Assembly (NCBI RefSeq): GCF_014524565.1 | Contig: NZ_CP060139.1 | Span: 682,001 to 746,000 of the forward strand | DNA: 64,000 nt | DNA from: Croceimicrobium hydrocarbonivorans | GTDB lineage: Bacteria > Bacteroidota > Bacteroidia > Flavobacteriales > Schleiferiaceae | Direction of reading: 5' to 3' | Shown: in pieces, positions 1 to 9,877 of the stretch | How positions within the stretch are numbered: the first letter of the stretch is position 1 | How the letters are laid out: each line of letters opens with the position of its first letter | Notes under the pieces: model-generated | What the model was told of the DNA's origin: nothing | Database searches by the model: none | Seen by the model: the letters and a program-made list of their open reading frames with translations, nothing else | Made by a program: the position numbers and the translations under genes

Positions 1-1
1 T

Positions 2-1234
2 GCCGGTGGACTTTATTTGGCCGGAACACGCTACAAATGGGGCGATTTTAGTCCCTACCTCTACTACAGCTCCAATTATGGTAAAAGCTGGAAGCGAATT
101 GATAAAGGCATTGATCGCAATCATTTTAGTCGGGTAATTCGCTGTGATCCCCATCAGGAGGGATTGCTATTCGTTGGTACTGAGTATGGCCTTTACCTTT
201 CGGTGGATGGTGGTCAGCATTGGCAAGCGTTTCAAAATAACCTGGCCCAGAGTCCCATTACTGATCTGGCCATTAAAGACCAGCATCTAATTGCCGCCAC
301 CCAAGGGCGAGGATTTTGGATTTTGGACGATATCGGTCCCCTGTATGAAATGAAACCCGGCTTTAAAAGCAGCGAACATTTCTACCATCCTAAAGACAGC
401 TATTTGATGCAGGCGGGATATGGTGGCAAATCCAAGAGCGCGGGGGAAAATCACCCCAATGGAGCCATCTTCAATTATTATTTGGAAGCTATCGATTCAA
501 GCTTCGACTATCAGTGGTTGATATCGGATTCTGAAGGGAATCTCATTCGGAAGTTCAGCTCACAATCCAAAGACAAGCAAGAAAATTGGAAACCAGAAGC
601 CGGGGCCCATCGCTTTGTTTGGGACATGCGCTTAAAAGGCTTCGAGCCCTTAGAAGGCATGATACTTTGGTTCGTACTGCGTAATGGTCCCTATGCCCTA
701 CCTGGTAATTATAAGGCGCAATTGATCACTCCCGCAGATACCTTGACTCAAGATCTAGTACTGGTTTTGGATCCGCGCGTTTCAAGCGGAATGCCCGAAT
801 TAAAGGCCCAGCAAGAATTCATGCTTCGGATTCGTGATGGTTTGGATAGCACTAATCAATGCATCCAAGAAATTCGCAGTTTGAGAGGTGATTTGCAAAG
901 AGCCCAAGAACGAGTGGAAGATTCTGCACTTCTTTCGAAAATCCAAAATTTATTGGATCGCAGTGAGGCCATTGAAAAGGCACTCTATCAAACTCAAAAC
1001 CGCAGTCCACAAGACCCTTTAAATTTCCCTATTCGACTCAATAACAAGTACGGACATTTAGGAGCCTTGGCGGGAATTGGTTTTCAAGCACCTACGCAAG
1101 CCATGTTAGGCGTTGAAGCCGAACTTAATCAAGCCATTAATGAGCAATTGCAAGAATGGAATGCCTTGAAAAAGGAAGTCGCCAGCCTGAATGCTGAATT
1201 AAGGGCCAGTGAATTTGAAATTTTAAAGTGGTAA
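2..1234 (+). CDS. Sortilin/VPS10-type beta-propeller protein, 5'-truncated by window edge
   Basis: The reading frame is open to the first bases of the window, so this is the C-terminal part (about 410 residues) of a longer protein; an internal TTG at 17 is not a credible start. The first about 110 residues hold BNR/Asp-box-like repeats (SSNYGKSW, SVDGGQHW) of the sortilin/VPS10 or glycosyl-hydrolase-like propeller type, ending in a GRGFWILDD motif typical of this family in Bacteroidota. The rest is a beta-rich stretch followed by a helical, probably coiled-coil tail (residues about 270-400). Such proteins are normally exported, but the signal peptide lies outside the window. The substrate is unknown. 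It is separated by 62 bp from mutA and is probably not part of that operon. Confidence 0.75.
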   Translation, partial: AGGLYLAGTRYKWGDFSPYLYYSSNYGKSWKRIDKGIDRNHFSRVIRCDPHQEGLLFVGTEYGLYLSVDGGQHWQAFQNNLAQSPITDLAIKDQHLIAATQGRGFWILDDIGPLYEMKPGFKSSEHFYHPKDSYLMQAGYGGKSKSAGENHPNGAIFNYYLEAIDSSFDYQWLISDSEGNLIRKFSSQSKDKQENWKPEAGAHRFVWDMRLKGFEPLEGMILWFVLRNGPYALPGNYKAQLITPADTLTQDLVLVLDPRVSSGMPELKAQQEFMLRIRDGLDSTNQCIQEIRSLRGDLQRAQERVEDSALLSKIQNLLDRSEAIEKALYQTQNRSPQDPLNFPIRLNNKYGHLGALAGIGFQAPTQAMLGVEAELNQAINEQLQEWNALKKEVASLNAELRASEFEILKW

Positions 1235-1296
1235 ACTGACAATTGTCCATAAGTCAAACGAGCAATATTTAAGACCTTTGTGTAAATTTTTAGACC

Positions 1297-2682
1297 ATGT
1301 CTGAAACCAAGCTGTTTTCGGAATTCTCGGCCAGTACGGAAGCCGAGTGGAAAGCAAAAATTGAAAAAGACCTCCGTGGCAAAGCCTATGAAGAGCTAGT
1401 GCGGATGAGTCCGGATGGAATTCCCATTCAACCAATCTATAGTACAGAAAGTACCGAAATCCATCAACAAGCTTTAAAGGAGCATCCCAAATGGGACAAT
1501 GTGATTGAGATCTTAGTTCTGGATGCCGAGAAAGCTAATGAGGAAGCCTTGAATTATCTAAATCGCGGCGCTACTTCCCTCCTCTTTTATCTACCCGGAA
1601 AGGTTGATTTGAAAACCTTGTTGAAGGACATTCAATTGGAATACATCTGCAGCAATTTTGTGATTGAAGGACATACAGAGTATTACCGCGATTCCTTCCA
1701 ACAACTAATAGCTGAAAGAGCTTTGGATGAGGAAGAATTAGAAGGAAGCTTCAATTTTGATCCCCTGGAAAACCTAGCTCGCACTGGGAATTGGTTTCAG
1801 AACGAGGAAAGCGATTTCCAAGCTTTACAAGCCTTACAGCAAGCTGAGTTTAAAGGCATGCGCAGTTTGGCTATTAATGCCAATCTGTTTGCTAATGCCG
1901 GAGCCAGTCCTGCCCAGCAAATTGGTATTGCCCTGTCTATGGCTTACGAATATGTGTATCGCTTGGACCTAAAAAACAGTCGTGGCTTTTGGATCAATTT
2001 CGCCATTGGTTCCGATTATTTTTCAGAGATCGCCAAATTGCGGGCCTTCCGCAGAGTATGGCAACAATGGCAAGCCGAATTGGGCTTCGAACAAAAGGAA
2101 GTACGCATATATGCCGAAACCAGCCTTCGCAATAAGAGCTTGCTAGATAAATACAATAACCTGATTCGTACCACAGCCGAAGCTATGGCCGCAGTGATTG
2201 GTGGTGCCACCGAAGTTTGCGTAAAAGGCTTTGGCGAACCTTTGGAAGATTTAGGATTTTTCCCTCGTCGTTTAGCTTTAAACCAGCTTAATCTATTGCA
2301 GCACGAATGTCGCTTCGACCAGGTAAGAGATATGGGAGCTGGCAACTATTGGGTGGAAAACCTAACGGATGCTCTTGCCGAAAAAGGCTGGGCATTCTTC
2401 CAGGAAATTGAGGCCGAAGGTGGTTATGTGGCTGCCTTAAAATCGAATTGGTTGCAAAATCAAATTTCTGAAATGGCCCAGGCAGAACAAGATCGCTTCG
2501 ATTCTGGCGAATTGAAAATGATCGGGGTAAACATCTACCGTAAGGATCAGGAAGAGTTTAGTGAAGAAGTACGCAATGCCTTAGCTCGACCCAAGGCCGA
2601 GAAAAATGGCATCGTTCAGCCTATTGAAGCCAAGCGCCTGGCCGAATCACTGGAAAAGGAAATCATACTTGAAAAAGCCTAG
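1297..2682 (+). CDS. mutA: Methylmalonyl-CoA mutase small (beta) subunit
   Basis: A 461-residue homologue of the MutA chain, the non-catalytic partner of the heterodimeric methylmalonyl-CoA mutase that interconverts methylmalonyl-CoA and succinyl-CoA in the cytoplasm. It has the mutase TIM-barrel core (for example [20 protein letters not shown] and the [11 protein letters not shown] region) but lacks the B12-binding domain, and it is much shorter than MutB, as expected for bacterial small subunits. The stop is 2 bp before mutB, so the two are translationally coupled. The ATG at 1297 is preceded by an ACCTTTG element at 1273-1279, close to the Bacteroidota -7 consensus. First gene of the mutA-mutB-ybaB-meaB operon; together they serve propionate or odd-chain/branched-chain carbon metabolism, in either direction. 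Confidence 0.93.
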   Translation: MSETKLFSEFSASTEAEWKAKIEKDLRGKAYEELVRMSPDGIPIQPIYSTESTEIHQQALKEHPKWDNVIEILVLDAEKANEEALNYLNRGATSLLFYLPGKVDLKTLLKDIQLEYICSNFVIEGHTEYYRDSFQQLIAERALDEEELEGSFNFDPLENLARTGNWFQNEESDFQALQALQQAEFKGMRSLAINANLFANAGASPAQQIGIALSMAYEYVYRLDLKNSRGFWINFAIGSDYFSEIAKLRAFRRVWQQWQAELGFEQKEVRIYAETSLRNKSLLDKYNNLIRTTAEAMAAVIGGATEVCVKGFGEPLEDLGFFPRRLALNQLNLLQHECRFDQVRDMGAGNYWVENLTDALAEKGWAFFQEIEAEGGYVAALKSNWLQNQISEMAQAEQDRFDSGELKMIGVNIYRKDQEEFSEEVRNALARPKAEKNGIVQPIEAKRLAESLEKEIILEKA

Positions 2683-2684
2683 TT

Positions 2685-4829
2685 ATGAGCCGTCATAAAT
2701 TTAGTTCAAACTATCAGGCCCAAGCCTATGAGGCTCCCCAAGCGGAACGTCATTATTGGCAATCGCCCGAAGGACTGGAAATCCCCAGTCTCTTCAATAA
2801 AAAAGACTTTGAAAAATTACAGCATACCCAATTTGTAGCCGGACTCCCCCCTTATTTACGGGGTCCCTACAGCAGTATGTATACCATTCGCCCCTGGACT
2901 ATTCGCCAATATGCTGGCTTTAGTACTGCCGAGGAATCGAATGCCTTTTACCGTCGCAATTTAGCGGCTGGTCAAAAGGGTTTATCGGTGGCCTTTGATT
3001 TAGCGACTCACCGGGGTTACGACTCTGATCATGAGCGTGTGGTAGGTGATGTGGGTAAGGCAGGCGTGGCCATCGACAGTGTTGAGGACATGAAAATTCT
3101 CTTCGATCAAATTCCCTTAGATAAGATGTCGGTCTCCATGACCATGAACGGAGCGGTAATCCCTGTGATGGCCTTTTATATTGTGGCAGCCGAGGAGCAA
3201 GGAGTAAGTCCTGATCAATTATCGGGAACCATCCAAAACGATATCCTCAAAGAATTTATGGTGCGGAATACTTATATCTACCCACCATTGCCATCGATGC
3301 GCATTATTGCCGATATCTTTGAGTTTACCAGTCATAATATGTCTCGCTTCAACAGCATATCCATTAGTGGATACCACATGCATGAAGCGGGAGCTACCGC
3401 CGATATTGAATTGGCCTATACCCTGGCCGATGGATTAGAATACATCCGAACCGGTTTAAAAGCGGGATTAAAGATTGATGATTTTGCCCCCCGTTTATCT
3501 TTCTTCTGGGGCATCGGCATGAACCATTTTATGGAAATTGCTAAAATGCGCGCCGGCCGAATGCTGTGGGCGAAATTGGTAAAACAGTTTAATCCGGAGA
3601 ATGCCAAGTCTATGGCCTTGCGTACCCACAGTCAAACCAGTGGTTACAGCCTTACGGAGCAAGATCCTTTCAATAATGTGGCGCGAACTACTATCGAAGC
3701 CATGGCAGCCGCCTTTGGAGGTACTCAAAGCTTGCATACCAATTCATTAGATGAGGCAATTGCTTTGCCAACGGATTTCTCTGCCCGTATTGCCCGGAAT
3801 ACCCAATTAATCTTGCAAGATGAGTTGGGCATTAACCGCAGTGCCGATCCTTGGGGTGGTTCATGGTATGTAGAATACCTCACCGATCAAATTGCTACTA
3901 AGGCATGGGAGCTAATTCAGGAAGTAGAAGAATTAGGCGGAATGGCCAAAGCTATTGAAACTGGTATTCCTAAAATGCGCATTGAAGAAGCCGCGGCTAA
4001 AAAGCAGGCTCGTATTGATTCCGGTAAGGAATGGATTATCGGTGTAAATAGCTATCGCAATGAAAAGGATGAGGCGATTGAACTCCTGGAAGTAGATAAT
4101 GCTGAGGTTCGTCGCAAGCAGATTGAGAGCATTAATAAGCTTAAGGAAAACCGCAATACTGAGGCGGTAGCGAATTGCCTGGCCAAATTAGAAGAAGCGG
4201 CCCGCAGTGGTGAAGGAAACCTTCTAGCCTTAGCGGTAGACGCGGCTCGTGAAAGAGCTACCTTAGGGGAAATTAGCTTGGCCTTAGAAAAAGCCTTCGG
4301 TCGATATACCGCTACCATTCGTAGCATTAGCGGCGTATATAGTAATGAGATGAAGCAGGACGATAAATTTAAAAAGGCTCAGGATTTAGCCGATCAATTT
4401 GAAGCGGTGGAAGGTCGCCGTCCTCGGATTATGATCGCTAAAATGGGGCAAGACGGTCACGATCGTGGAGCCAAAGTAGTGGCTACTTCCTTTGCTGATT
4501 TAGGTTTTGATGTGGATATAGGTCCATTATTCCAAACACCGGCAGAAGCTGCCAGGCAAGCGGTAGAAAATGATGTGCATCTCTTAGGAGTTTCCTCATT
4601 AGCGGCCGGTCATAAAACTTTGGTACCTCAGGTAATCGAAGAATTGAAAAAGCTGGGGCGTGAAGATATCTTGGTTATTGCCGGTGGAGTAATTCCGCCT
4701 AATGACTATGAATACCTCTTCAATGCTGGAGTAGTAGGAGTATTTGGCCCTGGAACGGTGATTGCCGATGCCGCTGCTCGTATTTTAGAAATCATGTTGG
4801 AAGAGCAATCCACTGAAAAACAGAGTTAA
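2685..4829 (+). CDS. mutB: Methylmalonyl-CoA mutase large (alpha) subunit, adenosylcobalamin-dependent
   Basis: A 714-residue catalytic subunit. The N-terminal barrel (residues about 30-560) carries the substrate-binding signature around [18 protein letters not shown], and the C-terminal cobalamin-binding domain (about 580-710) has DGHDRG with His592 as the expected lower axial cobalt ligand, followed by the SxL and GG motifs of the B12 fold ([20 protein letters not shown]). Length and domain order match the family. It follows mutA by 2 bp, and its stop overlaps the start of ybaB (TAATG). MeaB, the chaperone that protects and loads this enzyme, is encoded two genes downstream, which supports a dedicated functional module. 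Confidence 0.96.
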   Translation: MSRHKFSSNYQAQAYEAPQAERHYWQSPEGLEIPSLFNKKDFEKLQHTQFVAGLPPYLRGPYSSMYTIRPWTIRQYAGFSTAEESNAFYRRNLAAGQKGLSVAFDLATHRGYDSDHERVVGDVGKAGVAIDSVEDMKILFDQIPLDKMSVSMTMNGAVIPVMAFYIVAAEEQGVSPDQLSGTIQNDILKEFMVRNTYIYPPLPSMRIIADIFEFTSHNMSRFNSISISGYHMHEAGATADIELAYTLADGLEYIRTGLKAGLKIDDFAPRLSFFWGIGMNHFMEIAKMRAGRMLWAKLVKQFNPENAKSMALRTHSQTSGYSLTEQDPFNNVARTTIEAMAAAFGGTQSLHTNSLDEAIALPTDFSARIARNTQLILQDELGINRSADPWGGSWYVEYLTDQIATKAWELIQEVEELGGMAKAIETGIPKMRIEEAAAKKQARIDSGKEWIIGVNSYRNEKDEAIELLEVDNAEVRRKQIESINKLKENRNTEAVANCLAKLEEAARSGEGNLLALAVDAARERATLGEISLALEKAFGRYTATIRSISGVYSNEMKQDDKFKKAQDLADQFEAVEGRRPRIMIAKMGQDGHDRGAKVVATSFADLGFDVDIGPLFQTPAEAARQAVENDVHLLGVSSLAAGHKTLVPQVIEELKKLGREDILVIAGGVIPPNDYEYLFNAGVVGVFGPGTVIADAAARILEIMLEEQSTEKQS

Positions 4830-5137
4830 TGTTCGGGAATATTAAGGATATGATGGGCAAGCTTCAAGAAGCGCAAGCCCAAGCTAAGGACATGAAAGAT
4901 CGCCTGGAGCAAATTGAAATAAAAGAAAGCTTTCAGGGAATTGAAATAGTAATAAATGGCAATCGAAAATTGCGGGATCTAAAAATTGATCCTGCCCTGG
5001 CTCAAGATGCGGAGGAGTTGGAAGACAAATTACTTTTAGCCCTCAATAAAGCCCTTGAAAAGGCGGAAGCCCTGCATGATGCTGAAATGAAGAAAATGGC
5101 CTCTGGCATGATGCCGGGCCTGGATATGTTCAATTAG
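4829..5137 (+). CDS. YbaB/EbfC family nucleoid-associated protein
   Basis: A 102-residue protein beginning [20 protein letters not shown], the typical amphipathic N-terminal helix of YbaB/EbfC, followed by the family beta-hairpin (IEIVINGNRKLRDLKIDP) and a C-terminal helix with a Met-rich, Gly-rich end. Family members are small dimeric DNA-binding proteins; in many bacteria the gene is next to dnaX and recR. Here it is embedded in the methylmalonyl-CoA mutase operon, overlapping the mutB stop by one base and abutting meaB with no gap. The placement probably reflects operon economy rather than a role in the mutase reaction. Confidence 0.9.
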   Translation: MFGNIKDMMGKLQEAQAQAKDMKDRLEQIEIKESFQGIEIVINGNRKLRDLKIDPALAQDAEELEDKLLLALNKALEKAEALHDAEMKKMASGMMPGLDMFN

Positions 5138-6157
5138 ATGGATTCCATCAATCCCAATTTCCGGTCCCGAGCAGGCAAGCGATCCTTGAATCCGGCCGAG
5201 CTTAAAGCGGGCATCTTAAAGGGTGACCGGGCTTCTCTAAGCCGGGCCCTAACTCTATGTGAAAGTAAGCTAGCGCAACACCGCGAATTGGCCGAAGAGC
5301 TTTTGCAAGGCTTAATGCCGCATACTGGGAATTCGATTCGCATTGGGATTACAGGGGTACCTGGAGTGGGGAAATCCACCTTTATCGAAGCATTTGGCAA
5401 GGAGCTGATTGAGGCTGAACACCGATTAGCGGTATTAGCTATTGACCCTAGTAGCGGTCGCAGCAAGGGTAGCATTTTGGGGGATAAAACCCGCATGCAT
5501 GAGCTATCGCAAGATACCCGTGCTTTTATTCGTCCTTCCCCCTCTGGAGGTTCATTGGGTGGAGTGGCGCGTCGTACCCGAGAAAGCATTTTACTCTGCG
5601 AAGCAGCAGGTTATGATGTAATTCTAGTCGAAACCGTAGGCGTTGGCCAGAGTGAAACGGCGGTGAAGAACATGGTCGACTTTTTTATGCTGCTGATGCT
5701 GGCGGGTGCCGGAGATGAATTACAGGGCATCAAAAGGGGAATCATGGAAATGGCCGATTTACTCTTGATCAATAAGGCGGATGACCCTAAAGATCCCCGG
5801 GTTAAACTTGCCATGGGCGAATACAAAAGAGCCTTGCATCTCTTCCCGCCTAATCCTAATGAATGGATTCCAAAGGTACAGGCCTGTTCAGCACTTCAGA
5901 AAAGTGGAATCGCCGAAGCATGGGAAGTGATTTTAAGTTTTGAAAATCAGCAAAAGAACAAGGGCTATTTCGAGGCCGAAAGACAGCGTCAGTCCTTGGC
6001 TTGGTTCGAGGAAAGCATTGGAGAACTGGTATTGGAACAGGTACGATCTGGCAGCAATTATCAGGCGGCTTTTCAGGAAATACAAAGTTTGGTTAAGGAA
6101 GGGAAGCTAGAAGCAGGTGTGGCTGCGCATCGCTTGGTGGAGAAATTGTTTGCATAA
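5138..6157 (+). CDS. meaB: MeaB/ArgK family GTPase, chaperone of methylmalonyl-CoA mutase
   Basis: A 339-residue G3E-class P-loop GTPase. The Walker A motif GVPGVGKS is at residues 73-80, and the NKAD guanine-specificity motif and the ETVGVGQSE switch region are present. MeaB proteins bind methylmalonyl-CoA mutase, gate adenosylcobalamin loading and protect it from inactivation; older annotations as a lysine/arginine/ornithine transport ATPase (ArgK) are historical. The ATG directly follows the ybaB stop (TAGATG). Last gene of the operon, followed by a strong hairpin terminator. Operon position with mutA and mutB makes the assignment secure. Confidence 0.94.
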   Translation: MDSINPNFRSRAGKRSLNPAELKAGILKGDRASLSRALTLCESKLAQHRELAEELLQGLMPHTGNSIRIGITGVPGVGKSTFIEAFGKELIEAEHRLAVLAIDPSSGRSKGSILGDKTRMHELSQDTRAFIRPSPSGGSLGGVARRTRESILLCEAAGYDVILVETVGVGQSETAVKNMVDFFMLLMLAGAGDELQGIKRGIMEMADLLLINKADDPKDPRVKLAMGEYKRALHLFPPNPNEWIPKVQACSALQKSGIAEAWEVILSFENQQKNKGYFEAERQRQSLAWFEESIGELVLEQVRSGSNYQAAFQEIQSLVKEGKLEAGVAAHRLVEKLFA

Positions 6158-6180
6158 AAAAAGAACCCTAAAACAGAAGA

Positions 6181-6235
6181 TAGCCCTAGTGTTTAGTCGT
6201 TAATAGGACTAAATACTAGGGCTAGCTTTATAAAT
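6181..6235. terminator. Bidirectional intrinsic terminator between meaB and the convergent gene
   Basis: An inverted repeat, TAGCCCTAGTGTTTAGTC against GGACTAAATACTAGGGCTA, with a 6-7-base loop lies between two convergent genes. A-rich sequence precedes it and T-rich sequence follows, so it can stop transcription from both sides. Confidence 0.85.
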
Positions 6236-6241
6236 ACTGTC

Positions 6242-7816
6242 TTAATTAAAACTCAATCGGCCCAATACATTACGCTTGGCCTCCCAATCATAAAAGAGAA
6301 ACAGCTCTTTAAATCTTGGTTTTCCAAAATACCCATAGGTTGGCATTAGAGAATAAGGAGAGCAAGCCTCTTGACTAAATGAATTTTCGGCCAAGAATTC
6401 TCCTGTTTTGAGGTCAAGACTGTACATTTTTAAATTGGCCTTTTTTACCAGTCTTTTGGTTGAGACATGCCCTTTTAACTTCCCTATTTCACTTTTTGGA
6501 ACATTGCCCTGCTGAAATAATAGTATCAATTTGCCATCTCTTAATGACAGATCATAACTTTCGAATGTCTCCCTACTTGCCATTGCATAATATTTCCCTT
6601 GCCACTTATCAACCGGGCGGATCCATAGCAAGGAACCATCTGCGTGATAGCATGCGAGAACCAAGTAATCAGCATAATAATTATAGGGGGTTGACAAATT
6701 CATTTCTGTAACCTTCAAAAACTTACTATTTGGCAATAGATAGGTTTTAGAGGACACATATTGTTCAAGTACAATCTTATTATCATCCACCTCCGCTACA
6801 GTCGGAAAACTGTACTCCCGATTTTCAGCATTAAAAAAGGTGAAACTATGTGACAATACTCTGGATTCAATTTGAGAGAATACCATAGTCATACTTCCAA
6901 TTAAAACCTCTTTTTTCTTATTTAAATAAGTCTGTGCATATGTCGAGTTTTCCCCAACATCATTGTCTTCCAATTTAACTACATCGGTGGTAATTAATAT
7001 AGTATCCTCATTCAACTCCATTATCTGAGTACCACTAAAGGCACAGCCAACTGGTAATTCATCTTCAGGTAAGTTGAAGTTTTCAGATTCAAAATTATTT
7101 ACTCTTCGATAGATGGTGAAATATGAGTCCTTACTGGAAACATAAAAATTCCCTTCAAAATCGATGTAACTTAAATGGACATTAAGAAATCTTCTGGCCA
7201 TTTTAATAAATTCTAATGCAGAATTAGCCACTTCAATGGTCCCAGATTGCAGGATGTTTCCAAGTGAATCGGCAAGCATAATGCGGTTTTGACCAGTCCC
7301 CTCAATGTAGCCACTTAGGATTACAAAGCGGTTTATATCCGGCCTTGAAACAAAGGCATATGGATTTTTAATAGGGGAACTTTCAAATGATATAAATGGC
7401 TTTTTAGAAACAACTTCACCGCGATCATTAATAATCCACTCCCAGATCTCTTGGGGATAGCCCCCCATGTCTTCCATTACACTTTCATCAACCTTTTTAT
7501 GTACAAAAACATGAAGTTTTCCATTGTAAGCTGCAACCTCAGTGATAAACCCATCTGAACCCAGATCATATTCCGATTCATAAAGTTCCTCTCCACTGGA
7601 TTTATCAATTATAAATAGCTGATTACCTTTTGCCCATCTTCTAGCCACAAATGCGTATGAAGTACCCAGCTCATAGGTCTCATTAATCATGGTCTTATTC
7701 AGGGCCTTCGGCAATTCAATAGTTTTTTCAAACTGCGGTTTACTTTGTGATCTAAGGTTTAGTGCAGTGCCTAGCAATAAAACTATTGCTACAAAAGCAT
7801 TTCTTTTCAGGTTCAT
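6242..7816 (-). CDS. Exported protein of unknown function, propeller-like
   Basis: A 524-residue protein with a Sec signal peptide (MNLKRNAFVAIVLLLGTALN, cleavage probably after the LRSQS region). The mature part consists of repeated short beta motifs with statements such as LFIIDKSSGEELYESEYDLG, suggesting a beta-propeller; no enzyme motif was recognised. It resembles the protein encoded at 9878-11479 in style, length and N-terminal organisation, and may be a paralogue. It is the last gene of a minus-strand three-gene cluster with the M48 peptidase between the two propeller-like proteins, 27 bp from its neighbour. Function unknown. Confidence 0.75.
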   Translation of the reverse strand: MNLKRNAFVAIVLLLGTALNLRSQSKPQFEKTIELPKALNKTMINETYELGTSYAFVARRWAKGNQLFIIDKSSGEELYESEYDLGSDGFITEVAAYNGKLHVFVHKKVDESVMEDMGGYPQEIWEWIINDRGEVVSKKPFISFESSPIKNPYAFVSRPDINRFVILSGYIEGTGQNRIMLADSLGNILQSGTIEVANSALEFIKMARRFLNVHLSYIDFEGNFYVSSKDSYFTIYRRVNNFESENFNLPEDELPVGCAFSGTQIMELNEDTILITTDVVKLEDNDVGENSTYAQTYLNKKKEVLIGSMTMVFSQIESRVLSHSFTFFNAENREYSFPTVAEVDDNKIVLEQYVSSKTYLLPNSKFLKVTEMNLSTPYNYYADYLVLACYHADGSLLWIRPVDKWQGKYYAMASRETFESYDLSLRDGKLILLFQQGNVPKSEIGKLKGHVSTKRLVKKANLKMYSLDLKTGEFLAENSFSQEACSPYSLMPTYGYFGKPRFKELFLFYDWEAKRNVLGRLSFN

Positions 7817-7843
7817 TAGTTGAATTTATTTCTTGTGTTTAGT

Positions 7844-9877
7844 TTAAAATCTACCTTCCATGGCTCCAATCTGGCGCAAATCATAGCGCATCTCACGATC
7901 AATTTCGTAGGCGGAAATCTTGATGCCATAAGTTTCATCTCGTTTATAAAGGATATCTCCGTTTTGTAAATTGATTAAATAGCAGTAGTAAGGATCATCG
8001 TCTTCTAAATTGTAGACGGCAATAACACCAAACAAGTAGTTATAATTGAGTGGATCCATGCTGCCAGGGACATACTTCCGACAAGTGCTAAAACCTGTTT
8101 TCCGCATCCAATAAGCCTCTCTTATTAAGGCATTAAATTGAGTTCCTAAATTGTACTCGTGCAATGCAGTTGTATCCCAATCAGCTCGAAAAAGAGGGTC
8201 CGTGCCGGAACTAAATTTATCTTTCATCCGAACCATATATGAATATACCTTAATCCCTACTTCTCTGCAGGTTCTAAAATCGGCGGGGTATAAATCTTTA
8301 GAATAGGGGATTATCCTTGGTTCCAAAACTAAAACCGAATCCAATGGATAGGGAACCTCTGGTTTTTCAACATTTTTAGCAGAGAAACCTTGCTTTGCCT
8401 TTTCAAGATAAGATTGGTCCTCAAGCATTGTAGCCTCTATTGCTGCACTATCCCTCAACTCTGGTATTAGATGTAAGTAGTAATCAACATAGTGATACTT
8501 TAAAGCCATTTCCCTTCTTCTTGGACTCAAAGTACTATCCGGTTCAAAATGCAAATCCGGCAATGGCTTTAAAAATTCTCGGTAAGGATCAAGAATGTTG
8601 TTATGCGCGAAAAACATTCTGTTTAAGTCTTTCATCATCATTTGTGCCTCCAAATCATTGGGATTTAATTCGAGGTAATTCAAAATCTTGCGACGGGTTA
8701 TTGCCGTAAACTGCTTGGATGAGACTCTTCTAAGGAATAAATAAAAAGCCTGCACCGGACCTTGATTTAATCGAGGCTCTTTTTCCTGTAAATAATTTGC
8801 TGCCGAGGATTTAAAGGCTGCCAAGCCATATAAAGCCCTTAGCTCCCCACGGATTAAAAATTGGTTGGAAGGGAATTGCTCTTTTAAGCAAGCAATATTA
8901 TACCATGCCTCAGCATAGTCCTGCTCCAATAATTGCCAGTGTATGGCCTCGAATGAACATTGAAGTTTAAATTCCTCGAATGAAGCTATGGCAGCAGTTT
9001 TTGATTGACTTGACACTTTGGGCTGACGCTGAATCTGACCTATACGCTTTTGAATATTGGGATGACATTGACTATCATCGACATACTCATAATCGGTAGA
9101 GACAGAATCATTAGCCCCCTCCAAATAATAGCTTGGTACTTTAGGAAAGTCACCTAACTCAAATAGATCGGTATCTAGATGGCAACGACCAAAAGGGTGA
9201 TAGGTTCCATGTAAATGAACCAGGCATTCCTCCGCAGCTTCTAATTGATAACCCGCGGCTTGAAAAATTTCTGCTCCGATAGAATCCGCTTCTAGTTCCT
9301 GATTCTTAGATCGATGAACCAGTGATTCAAGGTACTCCACTCGATCCAAATCCGTTCTTTCTATCCGGTTCTGGACAAAGCTTTCAAAACTATGCTTCAG
9401 CTTATAATGGGCAATCTCATGAGCTATAACAAAAGCCAACTCATCCTCTGATTGTAAATGGGCTATAAGATTTGGGCCTATACCTATGATTCCGTTTCCC
9501 AAGCAAAAACCAATGGGCGATGAACTTCGATAGAGATAAATACGGATCTCCTTACTTAAGTTCGGATCATCCTGAAGCAACTTATTTTTAATACGCTCCA
9601 AATAAAGACTCACTGGATCTCCAAAAGAGAATTTCCCACTTTTTAGAAAATACAGTGTACTGTAATACTGGTTAAATTCATAGTCACTTAGCGGATCGCC
9701 AATTTTCAGGCTATCCACATCTTGATCTAATCGATCTAAAAAATCTTCCGGAATATATCCGGCTACTTGAATGGGATGATAATCTTTCTGGTAATTATGC
9801 CCCACGCTCTGGGCAAAGCTGCCGTTTGAAACAAAAAGTAAAAAAAGCAGGTAAACAGGAATAAGGCTCTTCTTCAT
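7844..9877 (-). CDS. Exported M48-family zinc metalloprotease
   Basis: A 677-residue protein with a signal peptide (MKKSLIPVYLLFLLFVSNGSFAQ). The zinc-binding HEIAH motif is at residues 153-157 and the second-helix ELEAD motif, supplying the third ligand, at 194-198. This is the peptidase M48 (Ste24/HtpX/BepA-like) arrangement, without transmembrane helices around the active site, so a periplasmic or secreted enzyme. The C-terminal about 350 residues are helical and not recognised; they may be TPR-like or adaptor repeats. It abuts the upstream gene with no gap, so the two are co-transcribed. Substrate unknown; family members such as BepA act on outer-membrane protein quality control. Confidence 0.85.
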   Translation of the reverse strand: MKKSLIPVYLLFLLFVSNGSFAQSVGHNYQKDYHPIQVAGYIPEDFLDRLDQDVDSLKIGDPLSDYEFNQYYSTLYFLKSGKFSFGDPVSLYLERIKNKLLQDDPNLSKEIRIYLYRSSSPIGFCLGNGIIGIGPNLIAHLQSEDELAFVIAHEIAHYKLKHSFESFVQNRIERTDLDRVEYLESLVHRSKNQELEADSIGAEIFQAAGYQLEAAEECLVHLHGTYHPFGRCHLDTDLFELGDFPKVPSYYLEGANDSVSTDYEYVDDSQCHPNIQKRIGQIQRQPKVSSQSKTAAIASFEEFKLQCSFEAIHWQLLEQDYAEAWYNIACLKEQFPSNQFLIRGELRALYGLAAFKSSAANYLQEKEPRLNQGPVQAFYLFLRRVSSKQFTAITRRKILNYLELNPNDLEAQMMMKDLNRMFFAHNNILDPYREFLKPLPDLHFEPDSTLSPRRREMALKYHYVDYYLHLIPELRDSAAIEATMLEDQSYLEKAKQGFSAKNVEKPEVPYPLDSVLVLEPRIIPYSKDLYPADFRTCREVGIKVYSYMVRMKDKFSSGTDPLFRADWDTTALHEYNLGTQFNALIREAYWMRKTGFSTCRKYVPGSMDPLNYNYLFGVIAVYNLEDDDPYYCYLINLQNGDILYKRDETYGIKISAYEIDREMRYDLRQIGAMEGRF

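Noticed and set aside
2016-2345. ORF antisense to mutA
   Set aside because: A shadow of mutA; similar shadows occur over mutB, meaB, pnp, accD and others.
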